Assembly (NCBI GenBank): GCA_016271365.2 | Contig: CM028131.1 | Location: 174,968,501-175,032,500, forward strand | Reading direction: 5' to 3' | From: Neoceratodus forsteri | Taxonomy: Eukaryota > Chordata > Ceratodontiformes > Ceratodontidae | DNA length: 64,000 bases | In this document: piece by piece, positions 1-11,890 of the stretch | How the letters are laid out: every line of letters starts with the position of its first letter | Position numbering within the stretch: position 1 is the stretch's first letter | Program-made: the position numbers and the translations under genes | Notes under the pieces: model-generated | The model's input: the letters and a program-made list of their open reading frames with translations, nothing else | Databases searched by the model: none | Told to the model about the DNA's origin: nothing

Positions 1-3000
1 CTTTCACCACCTGCCAACTCTGTTACCATTCATCTACCCAGAACTTCTCATGCACCTATCTTTGTACTTCTCCCTAGTTCACTACACATACTGTGTACCA
101 TACTGCAGATGATTACACACTGTTCTTGTAGTTTTTTGCTGAAAAGATAATACTAATGCCTAATTAAAAAACATATACTTATATACAGTAGGTAGCTTGT
201 TGACGTCTGTCTAGATCTATATAATAAGACAGAGGACCTGATCTACAAAGCTGGCCCAATACACATCTTCAATATGTATCTTGGTGTGGATGCTGTACAA
301 ATGCTGATGGCCATGACTGTGGCACAATCCACATCACTTGTTCTCTCCACCATGAGCATAGAAAGCAGAGTGGAGAGGCTGAGAAGAGTAGAGGAGGCAG
401 AGTGGGGCTGGATAGTGGGTATCCAATTAGATGTCCAACCTGGCACCAGATTGGAACCCCTACTTAGCATGGTGCAGCAGATTGTAGGATGTGGCAGTCC
501 ACTAAGAAGTGCCTTCTTCCATTACAGACATTGAAATTTCAGAAATAGAGACAGCAGCTAGCCATAAAAGGCAGCTTATAATTGGCTCTATGCATTATTA
601 GTCCCGGTACAGTGAAACGTACTTCTAATGGACACATTACTATGACACCAATCAGTTTGTTATAACAGATGTCCGCTGTATCTGAAAACATACATTTTCG
701 TGGCTGTATACCTGTTGCAGTGCTGTATGCAGTACCCACCCACATGCTATCAGCAACAAGCATAAATACACCATGAGCCCAAACAGACTTCATTTGGGAG
801 AAAAGAGCATTTTTAGATAGTACAGTACTTTAATTGTTTGTTGTTTGGGTACTGAAGGTGAAGTAAGATAACTCCTGCCATTTGCCACATGCAGATCTGG
901 GACAGAGCTGCATAAAACCGTTTTTTCAGTTTGGTAATATGCCTCAGTCCTCATTCTTCAGTGCATCCATTCAGCCACTCATCCTCAGTGTATCCAACTG
1001 GCCTCTCACCACTGTTCACTGATGTGGCTGACTTAGTGGTCAAGCAGAGGATTAAAAACTGGAACAGACTTCTTTTTTTCAATATGGCAGTCACAGATCC
1101 ACCTGCCCACCCTTCGCTAGCCCATTTCTCATCTGCCTGGAGTTCAGAATGTTTATCAGAGTATTAGCAATATGTTTTCTTTGGGTAATTTGGATTAATG
1201 GAATTCTACAAGGGAAAGGGAACTAGAACTACAATATCCTCACAATTTAGCAAATGTACAGCAAATATTTCCAGCACCAGCAGATGCGTGAATGTGAAAC
1301 ACTGCAGAAAATAACCTAGCAGGGCTAATTGCAATTTGGAAGCAGAGCAAGGGTGTGAGTGTCTGGGGGATGAGCTGTGAATGATTGTGAATGAGACACT
1401 AAAGGCACTTACTGCAGGGCTAAGTACAAGTTGACAGTCCATAACAGCAAGACTGCAAGGTCCTGTGTATGTAGCAACATTAAACAGCACAGCATAAGTA
1501 AAGACTTTTGGCAAATTCTTACTGTCTGTTGTAAACATTTGTCTGGTATAAGGGTGTCTGCTATAAGTGGGCTGCAGAGTACACACCAAAACAGGCACAT
1601 ACTAGGATGCACAAGGACACACTGTGCTTTTGGTCTCAAACACCATGTGGGTCCCGGATGCATTATGCCTGGCTGGCCTGATATGCTGGGACATTGGTCC
1701 ATGCAAGGGGGGAGACCATCCAAGCCCAGGAAATGGGCCAGAGTGTGGGCTTCAAATCAGAAATAACAGCTGGTCCCAAACTAGATCCCCTGCTCTGCTG
1801 GAGCAGGAAATCATGGATACAGCAGGTTGTGTAAAGACAGCCATGTATCCTGAAAATGTACTAGCTTTTTGTTATGTTTTAAAATGTTCCCACAGCAATC
1901 ATTCTCGCCCCAGTCTTGTGGCATGGAAGCAGGCTGTAGATGCAGGGCCACCAGAATGTTGTTGGGGAGTCCATTTGTTTTGGTAGACCTCTGGCTGTCA
2001 TAACAAACTCCTCCCCTGATACTGGGCAGGCAGAGTTCAAAAAACATTCTGAGTGCAGCACACAGCCAGTCCAGTACCTGACATGCCCCCCTCCTACCAT
2101 CACTGGCTGTGCAAATGCATGTGTACTACCATGGTTGGGTGCTAGGAGGGACTTGCAACAAGGGAGTGGTTCTACTACACCTGCAGGCATCCAAAGCATA
2201 CCCAGGATGTGCAGCTCTCAGCCATATGTGCCCATAACATGGTCTGTAGGGCCAACTGTCAATAGTTCCTAGAGCCCAGTATACAGGACTGCACTCTTCC
2301 TCCAGTTGGGAGTGTGGATGGATGATAGTGTCTTAACAGCCAGTCCAAATGCCAATTCAATCATTGATGAGCAGGGGCTGTGCATATTTTAGACAGAACA
2401 CACCCTCACTTCCTGAGAACTGAGTGCGTCACCTCTGCAGTGTTCTCAGAGCCTAGCTGGCCACAGTGTAGGCTTATGGGATTGCACCTGAACCCCAGTC
2501 TCCCAGGTGGCAGGGCGACATGCTGTAGGTCAGCTTCAGACATTGCTTTTAGGATTACTCTTTATGGCTGTTGTGATATAAAAAGTTTCACAGTATAACC
2601 TTAAAAATTAGTATGGTTTGTGTACTGTCATGTTATGGTGCATGGTTTGGGTTTGTGTGAGTGACCCTAAGAACACTGAGTTTCAATATGAGGGGGGCAT
2701 GAATATGTTTGAAAACCTTATTTTGTTACAGTTTATTGCAATATAAAGGGATGGATAAAGCCTGAAAACTATGTTTCATGTATTCTTCCTGGCAAAATAA
2801 CAAACTGTGAAACTGGATGAAAACGTATCAAACTCAATGAAGTTAGTCCTGGGTGAAGGCCCAGCTTGCAGAGGCTGGCACTTTTCCAGTAAACTGCACA
2901 CTGCAAAACATAACAATGGCTTTGAAAAAATGTAAAACTCCTTCCACCCACCTACAAACCCTTGTAGCATAATCTCCTCTTCCCTGTCCAGTGCAGTCCC

Positions 3001-3276
3001 AGTAAAAGCAAACATGAAATCCCCCTTCCCCCAATACATTTAGTACCTCCAGCTTCCTCACTCTTCTCCTCATGGTCCTGATAATAATGAAAAAAAACCT
3101 TCCCCCAGCACACTTAGTACCACTCCTTCCCACCTCCACCACTTGGGTGTGTTGTTTCAGAACAAAAATCCAAAGCTGCTGGATATTGCTTACAAGCAAA
3201 GCTCTCATCTCACTACCTTGGCTAGCCACCGTCTGAATGAAGGAGAGTGAAAATATGCTTGTGTTTTGACTGACTG
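1..3276. other. Unassigned, no gene recognised
   Basis: I see no protein family, RNA gene or repeat that I can name here. Open frames are short (130 codons or less), lie on both strands and have no recognisable motif. The stretch is of mixed composition and may hold old, decayed transposon sequence. Confidence 0.5.
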
Positions 3277-4363
3277 GTCTTGATTTTCAAAGAGTCCTTA
3301 GATCTCCACAGTTTGTGGCAATCTAGGGCTATGGCAATCTTTGGGTGTGTCAGGGACCCTGTGCCATATTCTGGAAAAATGAGGTCTCTGCACCCAAGAC
3401 CCATGATTTGCTACATCCATAAGGTTGCACTGGACAGATGGCTCACCTGTGGAGTTTCACTGAGGCTTCTGTCAACCTTCCCACCCGGCAGAATAGTCAA
3501 GGTGCCACAAAGTGGGGGGGCAAATTAAATATGCCTGCCAGAAGGGGACCAGGGCATATGGAACACAGGGGTGGCCTAGAGGGCAACAGGGGAAGGGCAG
3601 CAATGTGCAGGGATTTGAGGTGGCATCCTGTAAGGGTGCCCTGTGCTGTTAGATACAGCCAATCAGACTGGGTAAAGTGGGCTGGCAAAGAGGGACCGGG
3701 ACCTGACACTCAGAAGGATAAAGTCCTGGTACCTGCCCCATAGGTACCTCTGACCCCAGCACCATTGGTGGGCATCAGCCTGCCTCCTCATGGGAGGAGA
3801 GGTACCAGGGACTTTTGCAGTACCCGGGGATGGTTCCCAGCCACCACTTGCACCCTGTGACCTGCAGCCAATGCTGCCAGCTGATGGTGCTGGGATCAGT
3901 GGCACCTATGGAGCAGATGCCAGGGCTATATCCTTCCAAGATCCCTGCCTTGGTCCCTGTCTACTCACCCCCTTTACCCAGGCTGACTGACTGTGTCTAA
4001 CAGAACAGGGCACACCCACAGGGTGCCACCTCAACTCCCTGCACATTGCCGCCATGCCCCTGTAGCTCCCTTGGGCACCTCCATGCTCCTTATGCTCCTG
4101 GTCCCCTGTGAAAGCACCCCAGTTGCCACACTGCCCAGCAGTGGTGCAGGACCCTTAGACCTCCTCCTGGATGGTCTAACTGAAGCTCCCTGTTGTGGCC
4201 ACGGCAGGGCTTATAGAATCCCAAATAAGGGGATGGTGCAGCCCCGCCTCAGCACACCCACCATTGTGACCTGGCACATGGGCACTTTTGCTGCAAGGGT
4301 GGTGCAGAGGGACTTTGCCACATGGCATCCTGATGTCACCACAACCAGTGTTTGAAAATCAGG
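3277..4363. mobile_element. Foldback element with long inverted arms
   Basis: The two halves are inverted copies of each other around about position 3825. The left arm near 3530-3800 matches the reverse complement of about 3850-4140. Shared words include GCAGCAATGTGCAGGG against GGCAATGTGCAGGG, and GAAGGATAAAGTCCTGG against GAAGGATATAGCCCTGG. The outer ends are also inverted: the left begins near TTGATTTTCAAAG and the right ends near TTTGAAAATCAGG. There is no transposase-like frame, so it is read as a non-autonomous foldback DNA element. Its left end and an internal CAGGGACCCTGT block resemble the left end of the palindromic element at 54262, so the two may belong to one family. Superfamily is not determined and no target duplication was found. 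Confidence 0.72.
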
Positions 4364-5298
4364 AATGCTGTAAACTATGATGAAAGGTGCCACTTGCATT
4401 ATTCCCGTTTGGCACAGGCACCTTGCGTCATACTTACCAATTTGAAATTGAGCCCAATGTGTTTTCTGTCTCATTCATTTAAACTGTGGTTGGCTCAGAG
4501 GTGTTGAGAGGAGGGTTGATTTTGCCAGCATCTCCACCAGAGGCTCCCTATCCTTGTTTTACTAAATCAACATACCCAAGGGGGGGGATTAGGAGTTGGA
4601 GTGCTGTGTGGATTGGGGAAGAGTTTTTTTTTCTTATTAATCAGGACCATGGGAAGAGAAGTGTGAGTGACAGGGTACTTCATGTATTGGGAAAAGGGAT
4701 TATGTCTTAGTTACCACTTTATTATTAGGACCATGGAAAAAGATGGTGGGTGATCGAGGAAGAGAGATTTTTACATTTTTTCAAATATATTATTGTGTGT
4801 GGGGGGGGTCTGCTGTTAGAAGGGTGTGGGAAGGAGTGTATATCTTGGTTACTACTGGGACCATAGGGGGATGGTAGGAGTTGGGGGAAGGGTGATTTTT
4901 CACATGTTTTACTGGAAGCAGGAGACTGAGGGGAGAACAGTGTGTTATGTGTTTTTTATCTTTATTTTTTTAACAGGTATTTCCCCTTGGCAACCATTGC
5001 ATTTGGCAGTGGACCCTTTAGGCGAATTAAAGTCAAACTTTACCAGCAAAAGGCACTTTGTCACTTTGCAAAGGGTTTTGGGGACGTGCCAAACTTACTG
5101 GCACTTTTCCAGATCTTCAAAAAGAGTGACATTTACCACTTTCTCACCTTGTCTTTACTATTAAAGCTTTACTTTGCAGCATCTCTAGCAATATATCATG
5201 GCATCATGAAAAACAGTTATCACCATACAGGAAAGCAGACACAATTTGTATTGTCAGTAAAAAGTATTACGGTTTTTAAGAGCACAATTATCATATGA
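4364..5298. other. Unassigned, G- and T-rich segments
   Basis: No gene is recognised. About 4580-4980 is rich in G and T runs on the + strand. The open frames are short and show no motif. Confidence 0.45.
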
Positions 5299-6086
5299 GG
5301 TAGTCATTTGGCTATACTTTCAGTTATGTGATAATTGATATTTGACTGAACCCCCCCCAACGCTAGTAAAAAAATTATATTTCTGCATTTTGGCAAAAAA
5401 GACAAAACAAGCTGATTTAGTTAATTGAGTGAAACCACTGTAACTACCATAATCAATACCTTAATCATCTCTGCACCATCTGTATCAACTATGTAACTTG
5501 CACTCAATGATTGTATATATTATTATAAATATCTGCACCCAGGCTATGACTGAAAAAGTCATTTGTTATCAGTGCACTTACCAAAGTGAAATATATAAAT
5601 AAATAAAAACATTCCCCCCTCCCCAGTTGCTTTTACTGACAGTGTCATAACAGTGACAAATGCAGTATTCTGCCAGAGGACTGGAGAAACTACATGCTGG
5701 CTTTGTGGCCACACAGATGAGTATAAATCTAGTTTCTTTCCATAAAATTTATTTCACTTGCTTGACTAAATCAATATTTTTGGCTTTTTTTGCCAAAATG
5801 TTGAAATACAAACATTGTTTTTTACTACTGCTGGGGGGAGGTCAGTCACCTATCAATTATCACATAACATGGAGGCTGTATAGCACAGTGGTTTAAGGCT
5901 CTGAGCTGCAAACTTGGAGACTTGGGTTTGAATCCCACAGCCCCCACTTGCATACTGTGTGACTCTGAGTAAGTCAGGTAACTTCCTTGTGCTCCCAGGT
6001 CACACCTGTAAACAAGCTTTCAGCTTAGAGTGTCTCTCCTGGTAAAAAAAAAAAACAAACATAACTGAAAGTATTGCCAGATAACT
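5299..6086. mobile_element. Non-autonomous DNA transposon with ~140-bp TIRs
   Basis: The left arm (5299-5436) and right arm (5751-5868 plus 6066-6086) are inverted copies. Both contain TACTTTCAGTTATGTGATAA when read inward, followed by matching CATTTTGGCAAAAAA blocks. The right arm is split by a SINE at 5869-6058, and removing that SINE restores arm continuity. The interior (about 5437-5750) has no coding capacity, so this is a MITE-like element. The outer ends are not sharp enough to define a target duplication or a superfamily. Confidence 0.75.
5869..6058 (+). mobile_element. tRNA-headed CORE/MIR-like SINE
   Basis: A tRNA-derived head carries an A box (TAGCACAGTGG) and a B box (GGTTTGAATCC). 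A central CORE/MIR-like block follows (CTGTGTGAC, GTAACTTCCTTGTGC). The tail, CTCCCAGGTCACACCTG through CTCCTGGTAAA, ends in an A-rich run. It is flanked by a perfect 7-bp target-site duplication, ACATAAC, at 5862-5868 and 6059-6065, which fixes both ends. It lies inside the right TIR of the element at 5299-6086 and so is younger than that element. Two more copies sit on the - strand at 32461 and 40136. Confidence 0.88.
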
Positions 6087-6850
6087 ATCTTTCCCCCCTT
6101 GTGGTTTGTCCCAAGCTAAAATAGCAGAACAGACTACATTAGTCAGCAAATGATGTCATTACATAGTTTTGCATTTTACTGTCTTTTATTCATAAAAGGA
6201 GACGTTGTTTAGCAGTTGTTAAACATTGTTGCTATCCTGCCATTTCCAACATTAAAAAAAAAAAATTAAACAACATTGGTGTGATACTATGTTGTTTGCC
6301 ATTAGAAATGTGTACTATGGCCCAGTAGTGTGGAGGGCTAAGGTGTTGAATGCTTTACCTACTGCCACATCACCGACCCATTTTTGGGAATGAGCACGGG
6401 TTGATAGGGGTCAGTTGGTGGGAGAGGATCAAGCATTCCAGGGTCTTCTCTCCCAAGTAGGGGTGGCTAACCATCTCAGCCCATGACAGCCACAGTGGTG
6501 GAGGTCCAGTGACAGTGCAGGCTCAAGCTACTTGAAGAAAGGGACTGCAGCAGTGCATGATGTGTGTACCTCCACGAGAATGTCCTGGCATCCAGGCATT
6601 GGGTAGTGACCAGGAAAGTGGAAAAATGGAAAACAGGCTTTGTGTAGCTATGCCCATCCCTCCACAACCCACCCTGCTGCTACAGTCCAGGGCCAATGCT
6701 GGATATGTGCTTCTGGGGGGGGTGAGGATGGCCTTCCCCGGCCCTGTTATGTGGGAAAATCCACGGAGGAACTGATCTCCCATTTGGAGAAAGTCAAGGG
6801 ACAGTTGCAGTGCATGGGGACAAGGCTGAATAGCTGCCTAGTCATTGTGG
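6087..6850. other. Unassigned, possibly CR1 leader or ORF1 remnant
   Basis: No named feature. The last part (about 6470-6850) has short + strand frames in phase with the CR1 downstream and could be the decayed end of CR1 ORF1. I cannot demonstrate that. Confidence 0.35.
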
Positions 6851-6859
6851 CCATTAGTA

Positions 6860-8093
6860 TGACTCAGTAATGGTCACAGTATCCAGGCTGGCCTCAAGAC
6901 AAAAGCCAACCTGAATATTATGATCATTACTGAGTAATGGTGCAATGAAAACTACGACTGGGACATGGCCATACCCAGCTATTCTCTGTTCAGGAAGGAC
7001 CAGGTAGGAAGGAAAGGAGGGGATGTAGTGCTGTAAGTGAGGGAAAGCATAAAAGCCACAGAGATTCAGGGAATACAGGGGAAGACAGAGGTACTCTGGG
7101 TCACCCTGGAGTTGGGGAATGGAGCCATTGTTCGCACTTGAGTGATCTGCAGACCTTCAGCAAAGTGGGAGGAATTAGATAAGGTACTGGTGAAAGCAAC
7201 TGGTAAGATGACAGAAAAGGGGGATGTGCTGCTGGTGGGGGACTTCTACCTGCCAGATGTGAATTGGAGCCTCCCAGGAGCAGCTTTTGCTATATGCAGG
7301 GACATCCTGGACTCTCTGCAGGTGCCATTCCTCAGAAAAGTAATCAATGACGCCACTCATGACGGGGCAATACTGGACCTGGTACTCACTAACAGGGAGA
7401 GTGTTGCAGATGTCAGGGTGGGAGGCCTCTTGGGAACCAGTGATTATGGTACAGTATAGTTCAATATAAGGACAGCTGCAGAATCAGACCACACAAGGGT
7501 GAGGATACTGGGCTTCTGGAGGGCAGATTTTAAAAAGATAAGTGAATGCCTCAGGGATGACCTAGCATGGGTGGGTGACCTGGGTGGGGTGGAGGAACAG
7601 TGATGAAGACAAAAGGGACCATAGTAAAGGCAACAAACCTCTGCATCAAACAAGTGAGCAAAAGCAAGAGTAAAAAGAGACCGCTATGGTTCTTTAAAGT
7701 GGTGGCTGAAAAGATAACAGTAAAAATGGGTAGCATTCTGAAGGTATAAGGAAATGCACAAAAATGAGGATAAGGTGGTGTATTGGGGAAAAAGAGGGAA
7801 GGAGCTAAAGCAGTAAGGAGCACAAAGGCACAAACTGCAGAGAGAAAGCTCAGGAAGTAACAAAAGGGGAAAAGATAATTTTTTGGTATATAAGTGAAAA
7901 GATGAAGACCTGGAATGGGACTGTAAGGTTGAAAATGAAAGGGAGAACTGTTCAGAGGGGGACCAGGAATAAACAGACATCCTCAACAAATACTTTTGTT
8001 CAGTGTTCAAGAAGGAAGAAGGAAGAAGAGGAAGAAGGGCCACGAAAAAGTAATAAAAGCTTAGGAGGGAGGGAAATAGACACTAGTCCCTTT
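6860..8093 (+). pseudogene. CR1 LINE, endonuclease part (copy a)
   Basis: This is the decayed 5' part of a CR1-type ORF2. The conceptual protein has APE endonuclease motifs: an ITE-like first block near 6930, a VGDF block near 7235, and DLVLTNRESV followed by GTSD near 7375-7445. The linker to the RT follows, including a NKYFCSVF-like block near 7980-8005. Multiple stops and frameshifts disable it. The copy resumes at about 10026 beyond an inserted DNA element. In an active element this enzyme nicks target DNA for target-primed reverse transcription. The start is approximate because the 5' end is too degraded. Confidence 0.85.
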
Positions 8094-8249
8094 TAGGGCT
8101 GCCATGGGTGGAGCCCTGCAGACCTTTTATGATAAGAAGAAAGAGGACTCACATTCTTTTTGAATGAACAGCATTTTGGACTTGTGTCACAGTTGCCTCC
8201 GTGTCCATGAAGCAGCCTGCCCATGTTGTCCTTACCGACTGTAGCACTG

Positions 8250-8420
8250 CACTATTTCACAGTACAGGCGGTCATGGCAGAACATAACACACCGCATCAT
8301 GTCCAAGATGGCTGCTGCACTGAACCATGCATGTGCTAGCAGTCATGCATGCACAGTACCATTTGGTGGCCATCTCGGTCACAGTGGAGTGGTCCATGTT
8401 CTGCCGTGATGGCCTACAGT
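8250..8420. repeat. Imperfect hairpin inside copy C
   Basis: An inverted repeat pairs about 8262-8287 (around GGCGGTCATGGCAGAACA) with about 8393-8418 (around TGTTCTGCCGTGATGGCC). A second inner symmetry is built on ATGCATG words. Function unknown. Confidence 0.6.
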
Positions 8421-8789
8421 ATTTATTTATTTATTTTTAATATTATAAAATTCCACCCACCCAACCCTCCTCTCAGCACCCTCCACCCCCCACAAACATA
8501 ACTGTGACACTGGGGTGCCCAACCCCCAGTGGCATGATCGGGATTGTCAGTCTCTTTTTTTCACCTGTAAACAAAACAATGGTCCACTGATGTCTTTTTG
8601 GCTGTTCTTACCCCCACCCAACCCTCCCACTGAGTATCCACCACCCTGCACCCCAAGACCTTACTTACTCATCAGGGGTCCAATGCCATAATCCTTTATG
8701 GACCGCAGACACATCTTCACTCTTCAAAGATGGATTGTAAACTGAAAACACAGGTATGCAGTTCAATGTATTTCAGTAGGGTTCTGAAT

Positions 8790-10010
8790 TTAGTGCCATA
8801 ACTTGGCCATTTTTACATATTGCTGGCCCAAAGTTTCAACATGCCTTCTTTGGGACCCCTCCTCATGAACAGTGTCACTGTCATTAGGCATGTCTGTCCC
8901 AAAAAGTGATTTCACAGTCCCTGCGTGAAATCACCTTTCACGCAGGAGTTGAAAATGTTCACTACCATTGTTCATGAGGTGAGGTCATAAGAAGGCTTTG
9001 TTGAAAATTTGGTATAAAAATATTGAAAAACAACACATTATGAGCCAATGTTGCATTTTGTGAATGCACGCTCATAACTTTGCTACTTTTCAATAGTTTT
9101 ACCCCAAACTTACAACATAGCCCTATCTTTACAGCATCTCATGACTGTGATAGTTGTCATTTTTCAAATCCTGTCCAAATGGGTTTTTTTTTACATCCCG
9201 AAAGGTGATTTTGTGGTCCCTGTGTGAAATCACCTTTTGGGAACTGGTTGAAAATTTTCTCTGCCCTTGTTCGTGAGATGGGGTCATAAGAAGGATATGT
9301 TACAAATCTGGTGCAAACATATTTAAAAAACAACCATGTTATGAGCCCACATTGAATTTTACAAATGTAGGCTAGTACCTTTGGTCATTTTCACTATTTT
9401 TACCCCAGATTTACAACATAGCCATACCTTTACAGCACCTCATGAATGTGACTGTTGTCATTTTTCAAATTCTGGCCAATCTGGTTTTTTTTCATATCCT
9501 GAAAGGTGATTTCACAGTCCCTACATGAAATCGTCTTTTGTTCAGGAGTTAAAACTTTTCTCTGCCCTTGTTAATGAGGTGGGGTCATAAGAAGGCTATG
9601 TTGGACATTTGATGTAAAAACATTAAAAACCAAAAATGTTATGAGCCTACGTTGATTTTTGTGAACACAGGCTCGTAAGTTCAGTAATAGTCAACATTTA
9701 TACCCAAAATTTTCAAAATAGCCATTTCTTTACAGAACCTCATGAATGTGACAGCTGTAATTTTTCAACTCCTGCCCAAAATGTGTTTTTGCATCCCGAA
9801 AGCTGATTTTGCAGTTCCTGTGTGAAAATACCTTTAAGCCAGGATTTGAATATTTTTTGTGCCCATCTTCATGAGGCAGGGTCATAACAAGGCTATGTTG
9901 AATATTTGGTGTACAAATATTACAAACCAACACATTTATGAACCTATGTTACATTTTGCAAATGCACACTTGTAACTTCAGTAATTTACAATATTTTAAC
10001 CCCAAATTCC
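8790..10010 (+). repeat. Tandem array, four ~300-bp palindromic units
   Basis: Landmarks recur at constant spacing. The GTTCATGAGG-type word is near 8969, 9268, 9568 and 9867 (intervals 299, 300, 299). Each unit centres on a hairpin of the form GAAAGGTGATTT, about 15 bases, then GAAATCACCTTTC. A second palindrome in each unit is built on the GCACGCTCATAAC-like word. The family is also present at 15180-16275 (+) and 36870-38190 (-). Confidence 0.85.
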
Positions 10011-10025
10011 TCAGCTGCAGCCCTA

Positions 10026-11205
10026 TTCACTCTGGCCAGAATTTGTTTGGTGGTGAGACTCCTGAGAGGACTTGCTAATCTGAAGGCGGACAAAGAAATG
10101 GGGACAGATGGGGTGCAATCAAGGGTATTGAAGGAGCTCAGGAAAATACTGTCTGCACCTCTGACAGTTTTATTTAATAGCTCACTGGAAACAGGAGTGG
10201 TTCAGAAGGGCAGATGCAGCCCCACTGCATAAAAGTGGTAGCAGGAAGGAGGCTGGCAATCATGAGCCATAGGCCAGTCCATCTGATATTGGTGGAGGGA
10301 AAGTTAATGGAATCACTGCTGAAGGAAAGGATTGTGGAATATCTTGAACCCAGTTCCGTGACAAGACCCAAGGCAGCATGGTCTTACATGGGGAGATCAT
10401 CTCACTCTCATCATCTCTCTTTGACTGGGTAACCAAGGAACTAAATCAGGGGGAGTGGTGGATGTGGTCTACCTAGATTTCAGTAAGGCGTCCGGCGCCA
10501 TTCCACATAGGATGCTAGTAAATAAGCTAGGTAGCTTAGGAGTGGACATAAAGGTGGTAAACTGGATAAGAAATTGGCTAGGGGATAGATGATAGAGGGT
10601 GGTAGTAAATAGAGTTCACTCCAAGGATGGGAGGGTGACCAGAGGGGAGCCTCAGGGATCAGTACTGGTACAAGTCTTCTTTAATGTCTTTATAAGTGAT
10701 ATTGCAGAGGTGCCTCTTTGCAGATGATACCAAAATCTGCAATAGGGTGGACACTCCAGGGGGGGAGGAAAGGATGATCAGAGATCTGAGAAAACTAGAG
10801 GAGTGGTCAAGGATGTGCAAGATGGGTTTTAATCAAAACAAAGTACAAAATAATGCACATAGGTCACAGAAGCCCAGGGGTGGAGTACAAAATGGGTGGA
10901 GTGGTACTGATGACCACCAAGCAGGAAAGAGACTGGGGGGATAATAATAACAGATAACCCATCCTAAAGGTGGCCAAGCAGTGTGACAAGGCAGTAGGGA
11001 GAGTGAGTGGGATGAATACAGAGGGGTTTCATGAGTAGGAAGAAGGCGGTGGCATTTCCTCTGTTTAGATAACTGGTAAGACCCCACATAGAGTATTGTG
11101 TCTAGTTCTTGAGACAATATCTCCAAAAGGACATAGAGTGGGGCAGTAGAGAAGAAGGCAACTAAAATGGTGCAGGGTCTGCATCAAAAGCCCTATGAGG
11201 AGAAA
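10026..11205 (+). pseudogene. CR1 LINE, reverse transcriptase part (copy a)
   Basis: This continues the CR1 ORF2 interrupted at 8094. The conceptual translation shows a KEMGTDGVQSRVLKEL block near 10095, YLDFSKA near 10470 (damaged), GEPQGSVL near 10645, and the catalytic FADD box near 10712. The thumb and C-terminal parts follow. Stops and frameshifts abolish function. The RT is broken at 11205 by a second inserted DNA element. Confidence 0.88.
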
Positions 11206-11890
11206 GGTTCCATGTGATATGAGCAAATGCAACATAGCGATTGCCATATCAGCGAGTGCACATCGCCGAAAACAGCAATGGCAAAGTGCACTATAGTGGG
11301 ACCATAAACAGCGATGGTCCAGAACATACTCCACAGGAAACTGCAAGAAATTTACATCCTTTTTTATGCAGGGGACTACACCCCCCACACACACCCCCAT
11401 GAGGGGGACTTCACCCCCCACACCCACCCTTACTAATTATAATCAACTCTGAAGGGGAGCCTGACATTGGGGTATAGGGAATCTTCAGGAGGGAGCTATT
11501 AGGAAGAGGGGGAGGAGTAACCTGCGAATGGGGGACCAACATGAGGGTGGGGGAATGGGGAGTGGAAAATAAAAAAAAAAACAACTAAGTGCACACACAA
11601 AAAATAAAAATAAACCAGAGCTCATGTCCAGGTTAGAACCTGGGTCCTCCACCATCGGAGGCCTACATTGCCTCCACGAGACCAAACAGGCAGCTGGTAA
11701 CTGCCAAGCCAAACTACCTGCTATATCCTTTGTCATCGTCGATCCCTCCTACCTTTGCTCTCTCTTCTCTGTTGCCGTTGCTGTCCTGATTTTGTCACTG
11801 TTCCCACTGTCACTATAGTATCCTACTCGCTCTATTCACAGGCGCTGAAACTGAGTCACTCAATTTGAGTTACCCATATCACTGGATACC
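11206..11890. mobile_element. 685-bp TIR element inserted in CR1
   Basis: The interruption lies exactly between two halves of the CR1 segment reading GAGGAGAGACTAAAGG elsewhere. The flanks are GAGGAGAAA (11197-11205) and GAGGAGAGA (11891-11899), a 9-bp duplication with one mismatch. The ends are inverted: left GGTTCCATGTGATATG, right (reverse complement) GGTATCCAGTGATATGGG. An 8-9 bp duplication with GG-starting TIRs would suit Merlin- or MULE-like elements, but this is only suggestive. No coding frame. An apparent tRNA-derived SINE head lies inside. Confidence 0.75.
11615..11705 (-). mobile_element. Possible tRNA-derived SINE head
   Basis: On the - strand an A-box-like TGGTCTCGTGG is followed at tRNA-like distance by a B-box-like GGTTCTAACCT. 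The cloverleaf is too degraded for a tRNA gene, so this is a SINE-head candidate only. Confidence 0.4.

Larger units (their letters stand above)
8096..10023 (+). mobile_element. DNA element inserted in CR1, with 300-bp palindromic array (copy C)
   Basis: This block interrupts CR1 between the DTSPF-encoding segment and the following RT segment. The ends are short inverted repeats (GGGCTGC at left, GCAGCCC at right) next to TA on both sides (8094-8095, 10024-10025), consistent with a TA target duplication. It contains an imperfect hairpin around 8250-8420 and a conserved TCTTCACTCTTCAAAG-like stretch near 8710. From about 8790 to the right end it holds four tandem ~300-bp units. No transposase is visible. 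It shares modules with the elements at 14250-16275 and 36870-39150. Confidence 0.75.

Noticed and set aside
3993..4355. 120-codon frame as a host gene
   Set aside because: It lies in the right arm of a foldback element and has no recognisable domain.
5869..6058. Functional tRNA gene
   Set aside because: A and B boxes are present, but there is no cloverleaf acceptor stem, and it is followed by CORE and LINE-type tail: a SINE.
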